Below are positions 1 to 5,453 of a stretch of 5,453 nucleotides of DNA, piece by piece. Below the pieces are notes generated by a model that searched no databases, was not told the DNA's origin, and saw only the letters and a program-made list of their open reading frames with translations. The number at the start of each line of letters is the position of its first letter. The stretch's first letter is position 1. The stretch covers positions 4,542 to 9,994 of the forward strand of contig JAGOBX010000092.1 of NCBI GenBank assembly GCA_017999075.1, read 5' to 3'. Made by a program: the position numbers and the translations under genes. Source of the stretch: JAGOBX01 sp017999075 [NCBI: Candidatus Babelota bacterium] (GTDB taxonomy: Bacteria; JAGOBX01).

Positions 1-11
1 CAAAATAAATT

Positions 12-38
12 AAAGGAATATATTATTTTCCTTTTTTT
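12..38. terminator. Hairpin with T-tract at the htpX 3' end, probable terminator
   Basis: AAAGGAA (12-18) and TTCCTTT (28-34) form a 7-bp inverted repeat around a 9-base loop. On the plus strand the stem runs straight into further T residues (to 38), which is the layout of an intrinsic terminator for a plus-strand gene arriving from the left. On the minus strand the same stem contains the last htpX codons, the TAA stop lies in the loop, and the following bases are AT-rich but not a pure T-run. It may therefore work in both directions. The stem is AT-rich with only two G-C pairs, so its strength is uncertain. Confidence 0.5.
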
Positions 39-925
39 AATAATTCTATTCTTTCATCAAGAGCAGGATGCGTTGAAAATACGCTGACTTTCGAAGTATT
101 GCTTATTTTTAACGTTGCGATTGATTTATGAGTTGTGTCTATAAGTTCAATTGTATTTTTTAATGATTGCAAAGCATGAATCATATTTTCTCGGCCTGCA
201 TATTTTGCTCCGCCCGAATCGGCTCTGAATTCGCGTTTTCTTGAAAAATAAGCTACTACAATACTTCCTAAAATACTGAATATTATATCAAATGCTATAA
301 CACATATAAAATGTATAAGGGGAGACGGCTGAGAACTTTCATCGCTATCTCTTTTACTTAATGCCATTGAAGCAGCCCAAGCCGCTATCCGAGATAAGAA
401 AATTACAAAAGTGTTTACAACGCCTTGAAGTAATGTCATTGTTACCATATCTCCGTTCGCAATATGGGCTATTTCATGACCGATAACGCCTTTTACAGCC
501 TGGCTGTCAAGGCGATGCAGCAAACCTGTAGATACTGCTACTAACGAATTTGATTTTGAAGGACCTGTGGCAAAAGCATTGACTTCCTGGCTGTCATAAA
601 TTCCGACTTCTGGAACAGCAGGCAATCCTGCGGCTTTAGATAATTCTGATACCATGTTATATAAAATATTTTCTTCATAATTTGCTTTTGCTGGTTCTAT
701 TATGCGCACGCCCATCATTAGTTTGGCGAAAAATTTACTGAACAACAATGATATGAATGCTCCGGCAAATCCTACCACAGCTGCATAAATCAATAATGAA
801 GTATAATCAATTCCGTAAGCATTTAAATATCCGCGAACTCCAAGTACGGATAAAGTTATTGATATAGTTATCAAAACCAGGATATTAACTATGATAAATA
901 AAAATATTCTTTTAAACATAGACAT
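23..925 (-). CDS. htpX: HtpX-like zinc metalloprotease (peptidase family M48), inner membrane
   Basis: This 300-residue protein has the usual HtpX length and layout. Two hydrophobic segments (about residues 5-30 and 42-66) are followed by the protease domain with HEIAH at 150-154, the HExxH zinc motif with Glu151 as catalytic base. Two more hydrophobic segments follow (about 163-188 and 203-226). Glu232, in the REFRAD motif, is the expected third zinc ligand. The C-terminal FSTHPALDER (283-292) is also a family signature. HtpX proteases cut misfolded or damaged inner-membrane proteins and act alongside FtsH; the active site faces the cytoplasm. The ATG at 925 is preferred over the in-frame ATG two codons later because AGGTGAT lies a normal distance upstream. 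The gene stands alone and is transcribed divergently from apgM. No CIRCE-like heat-shock operator is visible upstream. All key residues are present, so it should be functional. Its natural substrates cannot be inferred from sequence. Confidence 0.95.
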   Translation of the reverse strand: MSMFKRIFLFIIVNILVLITISITLSVLGVRGYLNAYGIDYTSLLIYAAVVGFAGAFISLLFSKFFAKLMMGVRIIEPAKANYEENILYNMVSELSKAAGLPAVPEVGIYDSQEVNAFATGPSKSNSLVAVSTGLLHRLDSQAVKGVIGHEIAHIANGDMVTMTLLQGVVNTFVIFLSRIAAWAASMALSKRDSDESSQPSPLIHFICVIAFDIIFSILGSIVVAYFSRKREFRADSGGAKYAGRENMIHALQSLKNTIELIDTTHKSIATLKISNTSKVSVFSTHPALDERIELLKKGK

Positions 926-930
926 TGTAA

Positions 931-937
931 ATCACCT
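931..937 (-). promoter_or_regulatory. Shine-Dalgarno site of htpX
   Basis: Read on the minus strand, AGGTGAT lies five bases before the ATG at 925. It is a strong match to the complement of the 16S rRNA 3' end. It favours that ATG over the second ATG at 919, which would be six bases further away. Confidence 0.75.
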
Positions 938-964
938 GAGAATACATAATATATTTTGCTATTT

Positions 965-993
965 ATTGTAAAAAAAAATATTAAGGTTGTCAA
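965..993 (-). promoter_or_regulatory. Sigma70-type promoter for htpX
   Basis: On the minus strand a perfect TTGACA (993 to 988) is followed by a 17-base spacer and TACAAT (970 to 965), a 5-of-6 match to TATAAT. Transcription would begin near 958, giving a leader of roughly 33 bases that includes the Shine-Dalgarno site. The spacer contains a run of nine A residues on the plus strand. The match is unusually good, but the surrounding DNA is very AT-rich and the start has not been measured. Confidence 0.7.
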
Positions 994-1000
994 TAGTTTT

Positions 1001-1030
1001 ATTTTTTTAATTCCGGGTATTTTTTTAATT
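1001..1030. repeat. 12-base direct repeat between the two divergent promoters
   Basis: ATTTTTTTAATT occurs at 1001-1012 and again, identically, at 1019-1030. The copies are 18 bases apart start to start and separated by the short GC-rich segment CCGGGT. The pair sits between the -35 boxes of the htpX and apgM promoters. It could be a binding site for a regulator or nucleoid protein, an UP-like element, or just a chance product of T-rich DNA. Confidence 0.45.
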
Positions 1031-1046
1031 TTATGATACAGAATAC

Positions 1047-1074
1047 TTGACTTAATAACTTTTTTTATTAGAAT
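1047..1074 (+). promoter_or_regulatory. Sigma70-type promoter for apgM
   Basis: TTGACT (1047-1052), a 16-base spacer and TAGAAT (1069-1074) each match the consensus hexamers at five of six positions. Transcription would begin around 1081, leaving a leader of about 45 bases before the ATG at 1126. The -35 boxes of this promoter and the htpX promoter are 53 bases apart, so the two could be co-regulated from the middle. Confidence 0.65.
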
Positions 1075-1110
1075 ATTTTTATTTTATAACGTTTATTAAT
1101 TTAAATTGCA

Positions 1111-1116
1111 GGGGTG
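1111..1116 (+). promoter_or_regulatory. Shine-Dalgarno site that decides the apgM start
   Basis: GGGGTG (part of AGGGGTG) pairs with the 16S rRNA tail with one G-U wobble and ends nine bases before the ATG at 1126. A GTG at 1114-1116 is also in frame, but it lies inside this site and has only AT-rich sequence before it. The site therefore supports the ATG start. Confidence 0.65.
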
Positions 1117-1125
1117 TTGAAAAAA

Positions 1126-2325
1126 ATGAAATATGTTGTGATTTTGCCTGACGGGATGGCAGATAACAGGTATCCTGAACTTGGAAACAAATCTCCTGTA
1201 GAATATGCGAATACCCCGGGATTGGATTTCATATCAAAAAACGGAATAATAGGTAAAGTAAAAACTATCCCTGAAAATTTACCGAGCGGTTCTGACGTTG
1301 CTATTATGTCTGTAATGGGATATGACCCAAAACTTTATTTTATGTCGCGAGGTCCTCTTGAAGCAGTAAGTTTGGATATAAAATTTAATGATCATGATAT
1401 TATTTTTAGATGCAACAATATTACTGTTAAAGACGGTAAAATGTACAGCTCTAATGCCAATCACATTAAAACAGAAGAATCGTTTGAATTAATAAACTAT
1501 TTTAATTCGAAAAATAAATTTGAGGGAATACGGTTGTTTCCCGGGACAGGATACAGGCACATAATACTTATAAATAATGTGAAATATCCTGAAATTGATT
1601 ATGAATCTTTGAAATGTGCGCCGCCTCATGATATTGTAAATTGTGATATTTTGAAAAATTTGCCTGAAGGAAAAGGGTCTGAACTTATAAAAGAATTTAT
1701 GTTTTTTTCAAGTGAAATACTGAAAGACTATAAAACAAAATCAGGGAATGAACCTAATATGTTGTGGTTGTGGGGCCAGGGAAAAATTAAAAAACTTGAA
1801 AAGTTTAAAGAAAAGTATAACGTTAAGGGCGGCGTTATTTCCGCAGTAGATCTTATTAATGGACTTGGGAAATATGTCGGGTTTGATGTTATAAAAGTTC
1901 CAGGAGCAACAGGATATTATGACACTAATTTTAAAGGCAAAGCAGAATACGCGATAAAAGCTCTTGGTGATTATGATTTCGTGTTTGTTCATATAGAAGC
2001 GACAGATGAAGCTGGACATGATGGAAATCTTAATAAAAAAATTGAAATGATAGAACATGTTGATAAATTTATAATATCGGAAATGCTGAAAGCTCTTAAT
2101 GATTATGAAGAGTATAGAGTGATGGTTTTACCGGATCATCCCACTCCTGTCACTTTACGAACTCATGAAAATAAACCTGTGCCTTATGCTATATTCGGAA
2201 ATAAGAATCAGGTTAAATCCGGGAACTGTTTCAGTGAATTTTTTGAGTATCCATCGTCAAATTATTTTTCTGAAGGTCATTTGCTTATGGAGAAATTTAT
2301 CAGGAATATAGAATATTTTAAATAA
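1126..2325 (+). CDS. apgM: Archaeal-type cofactor-independent phosphoglycerate mutase (ApgM family; possible homoserine kinase)
   Basis: This 399-residue protein belongs to the aPGAM branch of the alkaline phosphatase superfamily, and its length is normal for the family. The expected metal and catalytic residues are visible: Asp9 in PDGMAD, Ser56 in SGSDVA (predicted phosphorylated nucleophile), Asp294 and His298 in DEAGHDG, Asp337 and His338 in LPDHP, and His347 in THEN. Further family motifs are RGPLEA (75-80) and GTGYRH (140-145). aPGAM enzymes interconvert 3- and 2-phosphoglycerate in glycolysis and gluconeogenesis using divalent metal ions, in the cytoplasm. A bacterial subgroup of closely similar proteins has been proposed to act as homoserine kinase in threonine synthesis. 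I cannot separate the two roles from the sequence, and no threonine gene lies next to it here. An in-frame GTG at 1114 would add four residues but overlaps the ribosome binding site. The gene has its own promoter and no same-strand neighbour. Confidence 0.9.
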   Translation: MKYVVILPDGMADNRYPELGNKSPVEYANTPGLDFISKNGIIGKVKTIPENLPSGSDVAIMSVMGYDPKLYFMSRGPLEAVSLDIKFNDHDIIFRCNNITVKDGKMYSSNANHIKTEESFELINYFNSKNKFEGIRLFPGTGYRHIILINNVKYPEIDYESLKCAPPHDIVNCDILKNLPEGKGSELIKEFMFFSSEILKDYKTKSGNEPNMLWLWGQGKIKKLEKFKEKYNVKGGVISAVDLINGLGKYVGFDVIKVPGATGYYDTNFKGKAEYAIKALGDYDFVFVHIEATDEAGHDGNLNKKIEMIEHVDKFIISEMLKALNDYEEYRVMVLPDHPTPVTLRTHENKPVPYAIFGNKNQVKSGNCFSEFFEYPSSNYFSEGHLLMEKFIRNIEYFK

Positions 2326-2347
2326 ATGCAGGTTTAAGAAAATATTG

Positions 2348-2372
2348 GTAATCCCACACATTACGGGTGGGA
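2348..2372 (+). other. Nested inverted repeats after apgM, possible weak terminator or pseudoknot
   Basis: TCCCAC (2352-2357) pairs with GTGGGA (2367-2372) to give a 6-bp, GC-rich stem with a 9-base loop, 26 bases after the apgM stop. A second pair, GTAAT (2348-2352) with ATTAC (2360-2364), interlocks with the first: the right arm lies in its loop and the left arm just before it. The stems are therefore either alternative folds or a compact pseudoknot. A run of eight T residues starts 14 bases after the stem (2387-2394), too far for a standard intrinsic terminator. It is probably a 3'-end processing or stability element; the function is inferred. Confidence 0.4.
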
Positions 2373-2458
2373 AAATAAAAGTGATGTTTTTTTTGTTCGA
2401 TTTTTATGCGGTCAGGTTACTGCATTCTGGAACTGTTTCCAAAATATATTTATATATT

Positions 2459-2509
2459 TTTTTTACAAAATCAACTTGTTGTTTATAAATGTATAAATTT
2501 TGTAAAAAA
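2459..2509. repeat. 13-base perfect inverted repeat
   Basis: TTTTTTACAAAAT (2459-2471) is the exact reverse complement of ATTTTGTAAAAAA (2497-2509), with a 25-base spacer. The spacer begins with the small palindrome CAAC-TT-GTTG (2472-2481). The right arm shares bases with the hairpin at 2506-2527, so in RNA the two structures would compete for 2506-2509. The arms are AT-rich, which raises the odds of chance, but a perfect 13-base match this close is notable. Confidence 0.45.
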
Positions 2510-2527
2510 TGGCAGAACTGTCATTTT
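2504..2527 (-). terminator. Probable intrinsic terminator of the bat operon
   Basis: AAAATGGCA (2506-2514) and TGTCATTTT (2519-2527) form a 9-bp stem, with one G-U type pair, around the tetraloop GAAC. On the minus strand the stem is followed by a run of six T residues (complement of 2504-2509, partly within the stem). It lies about 90 bases beyond the batE stop. On the plus strand four T residues end the stem, so it could also stop transcripts coming from apgM. Confidence 0.55.
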
Positions 2528-2613
2528 GAAACATTCCAATTTTATGAAAAATCCACCAATAACTGAGGGATTAAAAAGATTGATTGAAATTTTTTGAAAA
2601 ATTGTATGCTATA

Positions 2614-3441
2614 TTATATTATTCCGGCGGAATTTTTTTCTATCCAGCATTCGGCTCCGTTATCAAGTTTTATATTATACCATTCGCCTTTTGTCTGAAT
2701 TAGTCTGAATTCGACTCCTTCATTGAGAGGTTGGTTGAAACTAGGTTCATAACTTTCTGAATTTCCTTTTCTGGCTGTAACAGAATCTGCCGTAATTACT
2801 CCTCGTATATCGTGATTGTCGAGGTAATACTGATATGCAATAGACCCGGCAACGCAGATTGAAACTATAAGAAATATTGTTTTTATCCAATTGAAAAAAT
2901 GAAGCGGTTTGAATATTTGAAGTGTAAGAATAAAGAAAAATAATGAAACTGATGAAATAAAAATTATAATTCTTGAACTCAAACTGTATGAATAATGCCA
3001 GAAAAAAATTATTTCAAGGACCTTATTTATTTGAGGCTTTGCTATTGTGTCATCGAGTTTTTTTATAGTTACAATAATGTTTGATTTTAAATTTTTGTCA
3101 TTCGGAATAAGTTTTTCAGCTTTTCTGTAATACAATAATGCCACACCATATTGCTTCATCATAAAATAACAGTTGGCAATATTATAAAAAATATAACCGT
3201 TTGAAAATTTTTGAATTTCTGAAATTTCATTATATTTATCTTTTGCCGCTGAAAAAAAAGCATTTGCTGATTCATGATTTTTTGTTTCAATTCCTTGATT
3301 AAATAATAATTCTGCTTCATCGCGTAATTTTAAAATTTTATTTTTATTATCATCTGCCAATAATACGTTATTCATGTTAGAAGGAATGTATAAACAAAAC
3401 AGAAAAAATATAAATAAAACCATAACTTTAAATTTATTCAT
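2614..3441 (-). CDS. batE: BatE-like protein: TPR repeats, two membrane spans and SH3-like domain
   Basis: The 275-residue product has the BatE domain order. An N-terminal hydrophobic signal (about residues 4-29) precedes TPR-like helices (about 36-72 and 82-115, with YNIANCYF and ALLYYRKAEKLIPND typical of the fold). Two hydrophobic spans follow (about 157-177 and 184-204), and then a C-terminal bacterial SH3-like domain (about 213-274; motifs DSVTARKG, GEWYNIKLDNG and CWIEK). TPR and SH3 domains bind proteins or cell-wall material; both are predicted to face the periplasm, with a hairpin of membrane spans between them. Bat proteins were first linked to oxygen tolerance in Bacteroides fragilis, but their molecular role is poorly defined. 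The ATG overlaps the batD stop as ATGA, and GAGG lies nine bases upstream, so the two are probably translationally coupled. It appears to be the last gene of the operon, with a probable terminator following. The assignment rests on architecture and its batD neighbour, because TPR sequences themselves diverge fast. Confidence 0.85.
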   Translation of the reverse strand: MNKFKVMVLFIFFLFCLYIPSNMNNVLLADDNKNKILKLRDEAELLFNQGIETKNHESANAFFSAAKDKYNEISEIQKFSNGYIFYNIANCYFMMKQYGVALLYYRKAEKLIPNDKNLKSNIIVTIKKLDDTIAKPQINKVLEIIFFWHYSYSLSSRIIIFISSVSLFFFILTLQIFKPLHFFNWIKTIFLIVSICVAGSIAYQYYLDNHDIRGVITADSVTARKGNSESYEPSFNQPLNEGVEFRLIQTKGEWYNIKLDNGAECWIEKNSAGII

Positions 3442-3454
3442 ATTTGTTTTCCTC
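3438..3454 (-). promoter_or_regulatory. batD/batE ATGA overlap with Shine-Dalgarno site
   Basis: On the minus strand GAGG (3454 to 3451) precedes the batE ATG (3441 to 3439) by nine bases. The last base of that ATG's overlap completes the TGA stop of batD (3440 to 3438). The four-base overlap and the site inside the batD coding end point to coupled translation of the two proteins. Confidence 0.7.
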
Positions 3455-5321
3455 TGACTTCAACCGGTATTTTTTTTAAATTGTTTATCAGACAGGTTTT
3501 TTCAGATTCAGAATTTCCCGTAACTGAAAATCTCGCTTCGTCGCATTTAATCAATATTTCAGAACATAAAGAATAAGCTGATTCAGTTAATTTTCCTGAA
3601 ATTTTTAATAAATTAAGATCGTTTAAAGTAAATTCGCCTTGAGGAAGATTGAATTTATCGCCGATATAATCTGCTGCGGTTTTTGCTGCTTGTTCAAAAA
3701 ATTCTTTATTATCGGCAGAATTAATATTTTGTTCGAGTTTAGAAATATTAGTTTTAAATTTAGATTCGGCAAATTTGTTTCTTGCAAATCCCGAATCTGT
3801 TTTAAGTTTATTTAAATAACGCATTATAATATAAATTAGCAAATATATTGAAACAGGAATAATTGAAAATAACAATATTAAATAATTATTATTTTTTAAT
3901 CCGGTTTTCAATATTAAACTGTTATCTGAATAATTGGCCATAATTCCGGTAGCTGTTTCAATTAGATTAGTTTGTTCTTTTTCTTTGCTGAATAATGGAA
4001 TATTGAATCCAGCCGGAGCTTTCTGGTTTGTAACTAAATCTTTACCTGTAACTTGAACTGTGGGTTTAACAGTAAGCTGTATGGGTTTACTGAAAGATTT
4101 TTCGTATTTTCCTGTGTTAGGATTAAAATAAATAAGTTCTATGGAAGGAAATTCTTTAACTTTATCAGATTTAGGCCTTATTGTAACAGAAAATTCTTTT
4201 GTACCATCGGATTTCATTTCTCCTGGGGTAGCATCTTTTCCAATATCAAAATTATCATTAATTTCTTTGTTTGATTCGATATCCGGAAGTTCAACTGGAT
4301 CCATCAAACCTGTTCCTTTTACATTTATTGTCAGAATCATAGGATCGCCTACATTAAGTTTAGTCAAATCGGTTTTTGTTGAAATACTATATTTTCCTAC
4401 AAGATTAGTTTGTTTGCCGAATTTCCCTAATGACGGAAGATTTGATACATTGAGTTTCAATTGATTTGATGACGCATATAATTCTTTTACAACAGGAACT
4501 TCCTGTTGTCGGACATATCCGAAAAAGTCGCGGTATTTTTCTGTTCTTGTACCTGTAACTACTTTTGCTTTTATATTTACGGGGGGAAAATTAATTATGC
4601 CTTGTTCTTTGGGATAAATTGTTGCGCCGAAATTTATAACAGTATAATTTATATCATTCTTTTTTTCAGTTGTAATCCATCCCGAAAAATTTTGGTTTCC
4701 GTTAACTGTTATATTTTGTTTTTTTTCCTGATTCTGGTTTGATAAATCACGTAAAATAATATTTTTGTTTAAAAATCCCGGGACAGAAATATTATATTCC
4801 CCGACATTTTTTGTTACATACCATTTAACAATGTAATCTACAGGAGTGTTAATGTAAACAGATTCTTTTTTTAAAATCTGTTCGACAATCATTTCATCTG
4901 AAACCGGAGGTTTTGAAACCGCTAAATTTAATCTGTTTGACTGGTATTGTTTGCCGTCAACTTTTACGCTGAACGGAGGAATATTATAGGTTCCAGGTTT
5001 ATATGCAGTAACTGAGAAGGAATAAGTCGTAGTTGTTTTTGATACTGATTGCATTTTACCGTTAATAATAGAAATGTTCTGCATTGAAGAATGAGATGGT
5101 CCTCCGCTGAACACAATATTCAAACCGTCAACGGAAGGAGAAGAAGGTCTGTCATTTGTAGAAGAATTGACTTCAATTGTAATATTTGCCTGGTCCCCGA
5201 TATATAACACATTTTTATCAATAACAGATTTAACCAGAATTTCAGCGGAAATATCAGTTTGAATTAATATGATATTTATTATTAAAAATAATAAAAATAT
5301 AATTTTATTTTTTGAGTTCAT
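3438..5321 (-). CDS. batD: BatD-like oxygen tolerance protein, periplasmic with C-terminal membrane anchor
   Basis: This 627-residue protein matches BatD in length and layout. A signal peptide (about residues 1-26, cut likely after DISA) leads into beta-rich domains. The first (about 27-137) shows the family pattern: FSGGPSHSSMQNISIINGKM, then YSFSVTAYKPGTYNIPPF and VDGKQYQSNRLNL. Further beta-rich segments span about 140-255 and 305-420. One strong membrane span (about 479-500) is followed by a helical cytoplasmic tail of about 125 residues, with AAKTAADYIGDKFNLP and CDEARFSV. Bat operons pair such proteins with a MoxR ATPase and von Willebrand factor A proteins, and are linked to envelope integrity and oxygen or stress tolerance; the mechanism is unclear. 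The ATG at 5321 is the first possible start after an in-frame TAG (5345 to 5343). No Shine-Dalgarno site is seen before it, unlike the other genes here. It lies 69 bases after the upstream same-strand gene and overlaps batE by four bases. Confidence 0.92.
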   Translation of the reverse strand: MNSKNKIIFLLFLIINIILIQTDISAEILVKSVIDKNVLYIGDQANITIEVNSSTNDRPSSPSVDGLNIVFSGGPSHSSMQNISIINGKMQSVSKTTTTYSFSVTAYKPGTYNIPPFSVKVDGKQYQSNRLNLAVSKPPVSDEMIVEQILKKESVYINTPVDYIVKWYVTKNVGEYNISVPGFLNKNIILRDLSNQNQEKKQNITVNGNQNFSGWITTEKKNDINYTVINFGATIYPKEQGIINFPPVNIKAKVVTGTRTEKYRDFFGYVRQQEVPVVKELYASSNQLKLNVSNLPSLGKFGKQTNLVGKYSISTKTDLTKLNVGDPMILTINVKGTGLMDPVELPDIESNKEINDNFDIGKDATPGEMKSDGTKEFSVTIRPKSDKVKEFPSIELIYFNPNTGKYEKSFSKPIQLTVKPTVQVTGKDLVTNQKAPAGFNIPLFSKEKEQTNLIETATGIMANYSDNSLILKTGLKNNNYLILLFSIIPVSIYLLIYIIMRYLNKLKTDSGFARNKFAESKFKTNISKLEQNINSADNKEFFEQAAKTAADYIGDKFNLPQGEFTLNDLNLLKISGKLTESAYSLCSEILIKCDEARFSVTGNSESEKTCLINNLKKIPVEVRGKQI

Positions 5322-5390
5322 AAATTTTGTTAATAGTATTATCTATAATAAAAAATTCAAGATTAACATTAAAAATTTTGCTGAAATATT

Positions 5391-5453
5391 TTACCACCAT
5401 TCTTCGCCGCGAATTCTTCCGGCACCTTCAATGAATTTATATTTTTTATCTTT
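5391..5453 (-). CDS. C-terminal end of an upstream gene, partial; possibly an earlier bat gene
   Basis: An open frame enters from the right edge and ends at a TAA (5393 to 5391), giving 20 residues that finish in GAGRIRGEEWW. The segment is richer in G and C than the spacer after it, as expected for coding sequence, and is on the same strand as batD, 69 bases upstream. In Bat operons this position is usually held by BatB or by the TPR protein BatC, so one of these is the natural guess. The fragment is too short to confirm it, and I do not recognise the ending. The 69-base spacer (5322-5390) is AT-rich and shows no clear promoter or hairpin. Confidence 0.6.
   Translation of the reverse strand, partial: KDKKYKFIEGAGRIRGEEWW

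Larger units (their letters stand above)
2326..2613. other. Convergent intergenic region without a convincing gene
   Basis: This 288-base stretch lies between the converging 3' ends of apgM and batE. It is AT-rich and dominated by inverted repeats, described separately. A plus-strand reading frame of 63 codons (2406-2597) lacks a Shine-Dalgarno site, has no recognisable domain and runs through the hairpins, so I do not treat it as a gene. An AT-only palindrome, AATTTT and AAAATT around TTGA (2588-2603), lies just beyond the batE stop and is probably of little meaning. Confidence 0.6.

Noticed and set aside
926-1125. Heat-shock operator such as CIRCE upstream of htpX
   Set aside because: No TTAGCACTC-type inverted repeat is present; only standard promoter elements and T-rich repeats are seen.
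1279-1464. Minus-strand reading frame inside apgM
   Set aside because: It is antisense to a conserved region carrying the catalytic serine and RGPLEA motif, and its product resembles no known protein.
1741-2058. Minus-strand reading frame of 105 codons inside apgM
   Set aside because: It is a shadow of the conserved gene, rich in Phe, Ile and Lys, with no domain or start signal.
2222-2439. GGAACTGTTTC at 2222-2232 and again at 2429-2439
   Set aside because: It is an isolated 11-base match, one copy inside apgM coding sequence and one in the spacer, with no flanking similarity; probably chance.
2406-2597. Plus-strand reading frame of 63 codons between apgM and batE
   Set aside because: It has no Shine-Dalgarno site, an unusual composition rich in Phe, Ile, Tyr and Lys as expected from random AT-rich DNA, no recognisable domain, and it runs through the inverted repeats.
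4053-4742. Three plus-strand reading frames antisense to batD
   Set aside because: They lie opposite the continuous batD frame, lack start signals and domains, and have skewed composition, as expected of shadow frames.
5322-5390. Possible promoter for batD (TTGAAT on the minus strand with AT-rich -10 candidates)
   Set aside because: The spacings to the best -10-like hexamers are 11 or 19 bases, and such matches are expected by chance in DNA this AT-rich.

Overview
The window is AT-rich, with long A/T tracts between genes, and carries ordinary bacterial housekeeping and envelope genes. It holds four complete genes and the last 20 codons of a fifth. Signal peptides, an HtpX membrane protease and a BatD/BatE pair suggest a low-GC, diderm-type bacterium, probably anaerobic or oxygen-sensitive. 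The mix is compatible with candidate lineages such as Elusimicrobiota, with spirochaetes or with relatives of Bacteroidetes. The sequence alone does not settle the phylum.

Layout, left to right. Positions 12-38 hold a hairpin followed by a T-tract that overlaps the htpX stop codon. htpX (minus strand, 23-925) encodes a zinc membrane protease for quality control of inner-membrane proteins. A 200-base divergent spacer (926-1125) contains one well-formed sigma70-type promoter for each direction, separated by a 12-base direct repeat. apgM (plus strand, 1126-2325) encodes an archaeal-type, cofactor-independent phosphoglycerate mutase. The same family includes proteins proposed to act as homoserine kinases. 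Its start is best placed at the ATG at 1126 rather than the GTG at 1114. A 288-base convergent spacer (2326-2613) has no convincing gene but several inverted repeats, including a probable terminator for the minus-strand operon.

The right half is the end of a Bat (Bacteroides aerotolerance) operon on the minus strand. batD (3438-5321) and batE (2614-3441) overlap by four bases (ATGA). The 3' end of another gene on the same strand lies upstream (5391-5453), plausibly an earlier bat gene. BatD is predicted to be a signal-anchored periplasmic protein with a C-terminal membrane span. BatE combines TPR repeats, two membrane spans and an SH3-like domain. In known Bat operons these act with MoxR ATPase and von Willebrand factor A proteins (BatA, BatB), which would lie beyond the right edge.

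I found no mobile element, CRISPR array, tRNA or rRNA gene, and nothing that clearly forms a new system. The points worth a second look are the regulatory architecture of the divergent spacer, the overlapping RNA structures between the converging genes, the functional ambiguity of apgM, and the unidentified C-terminal fragment at the right edge.
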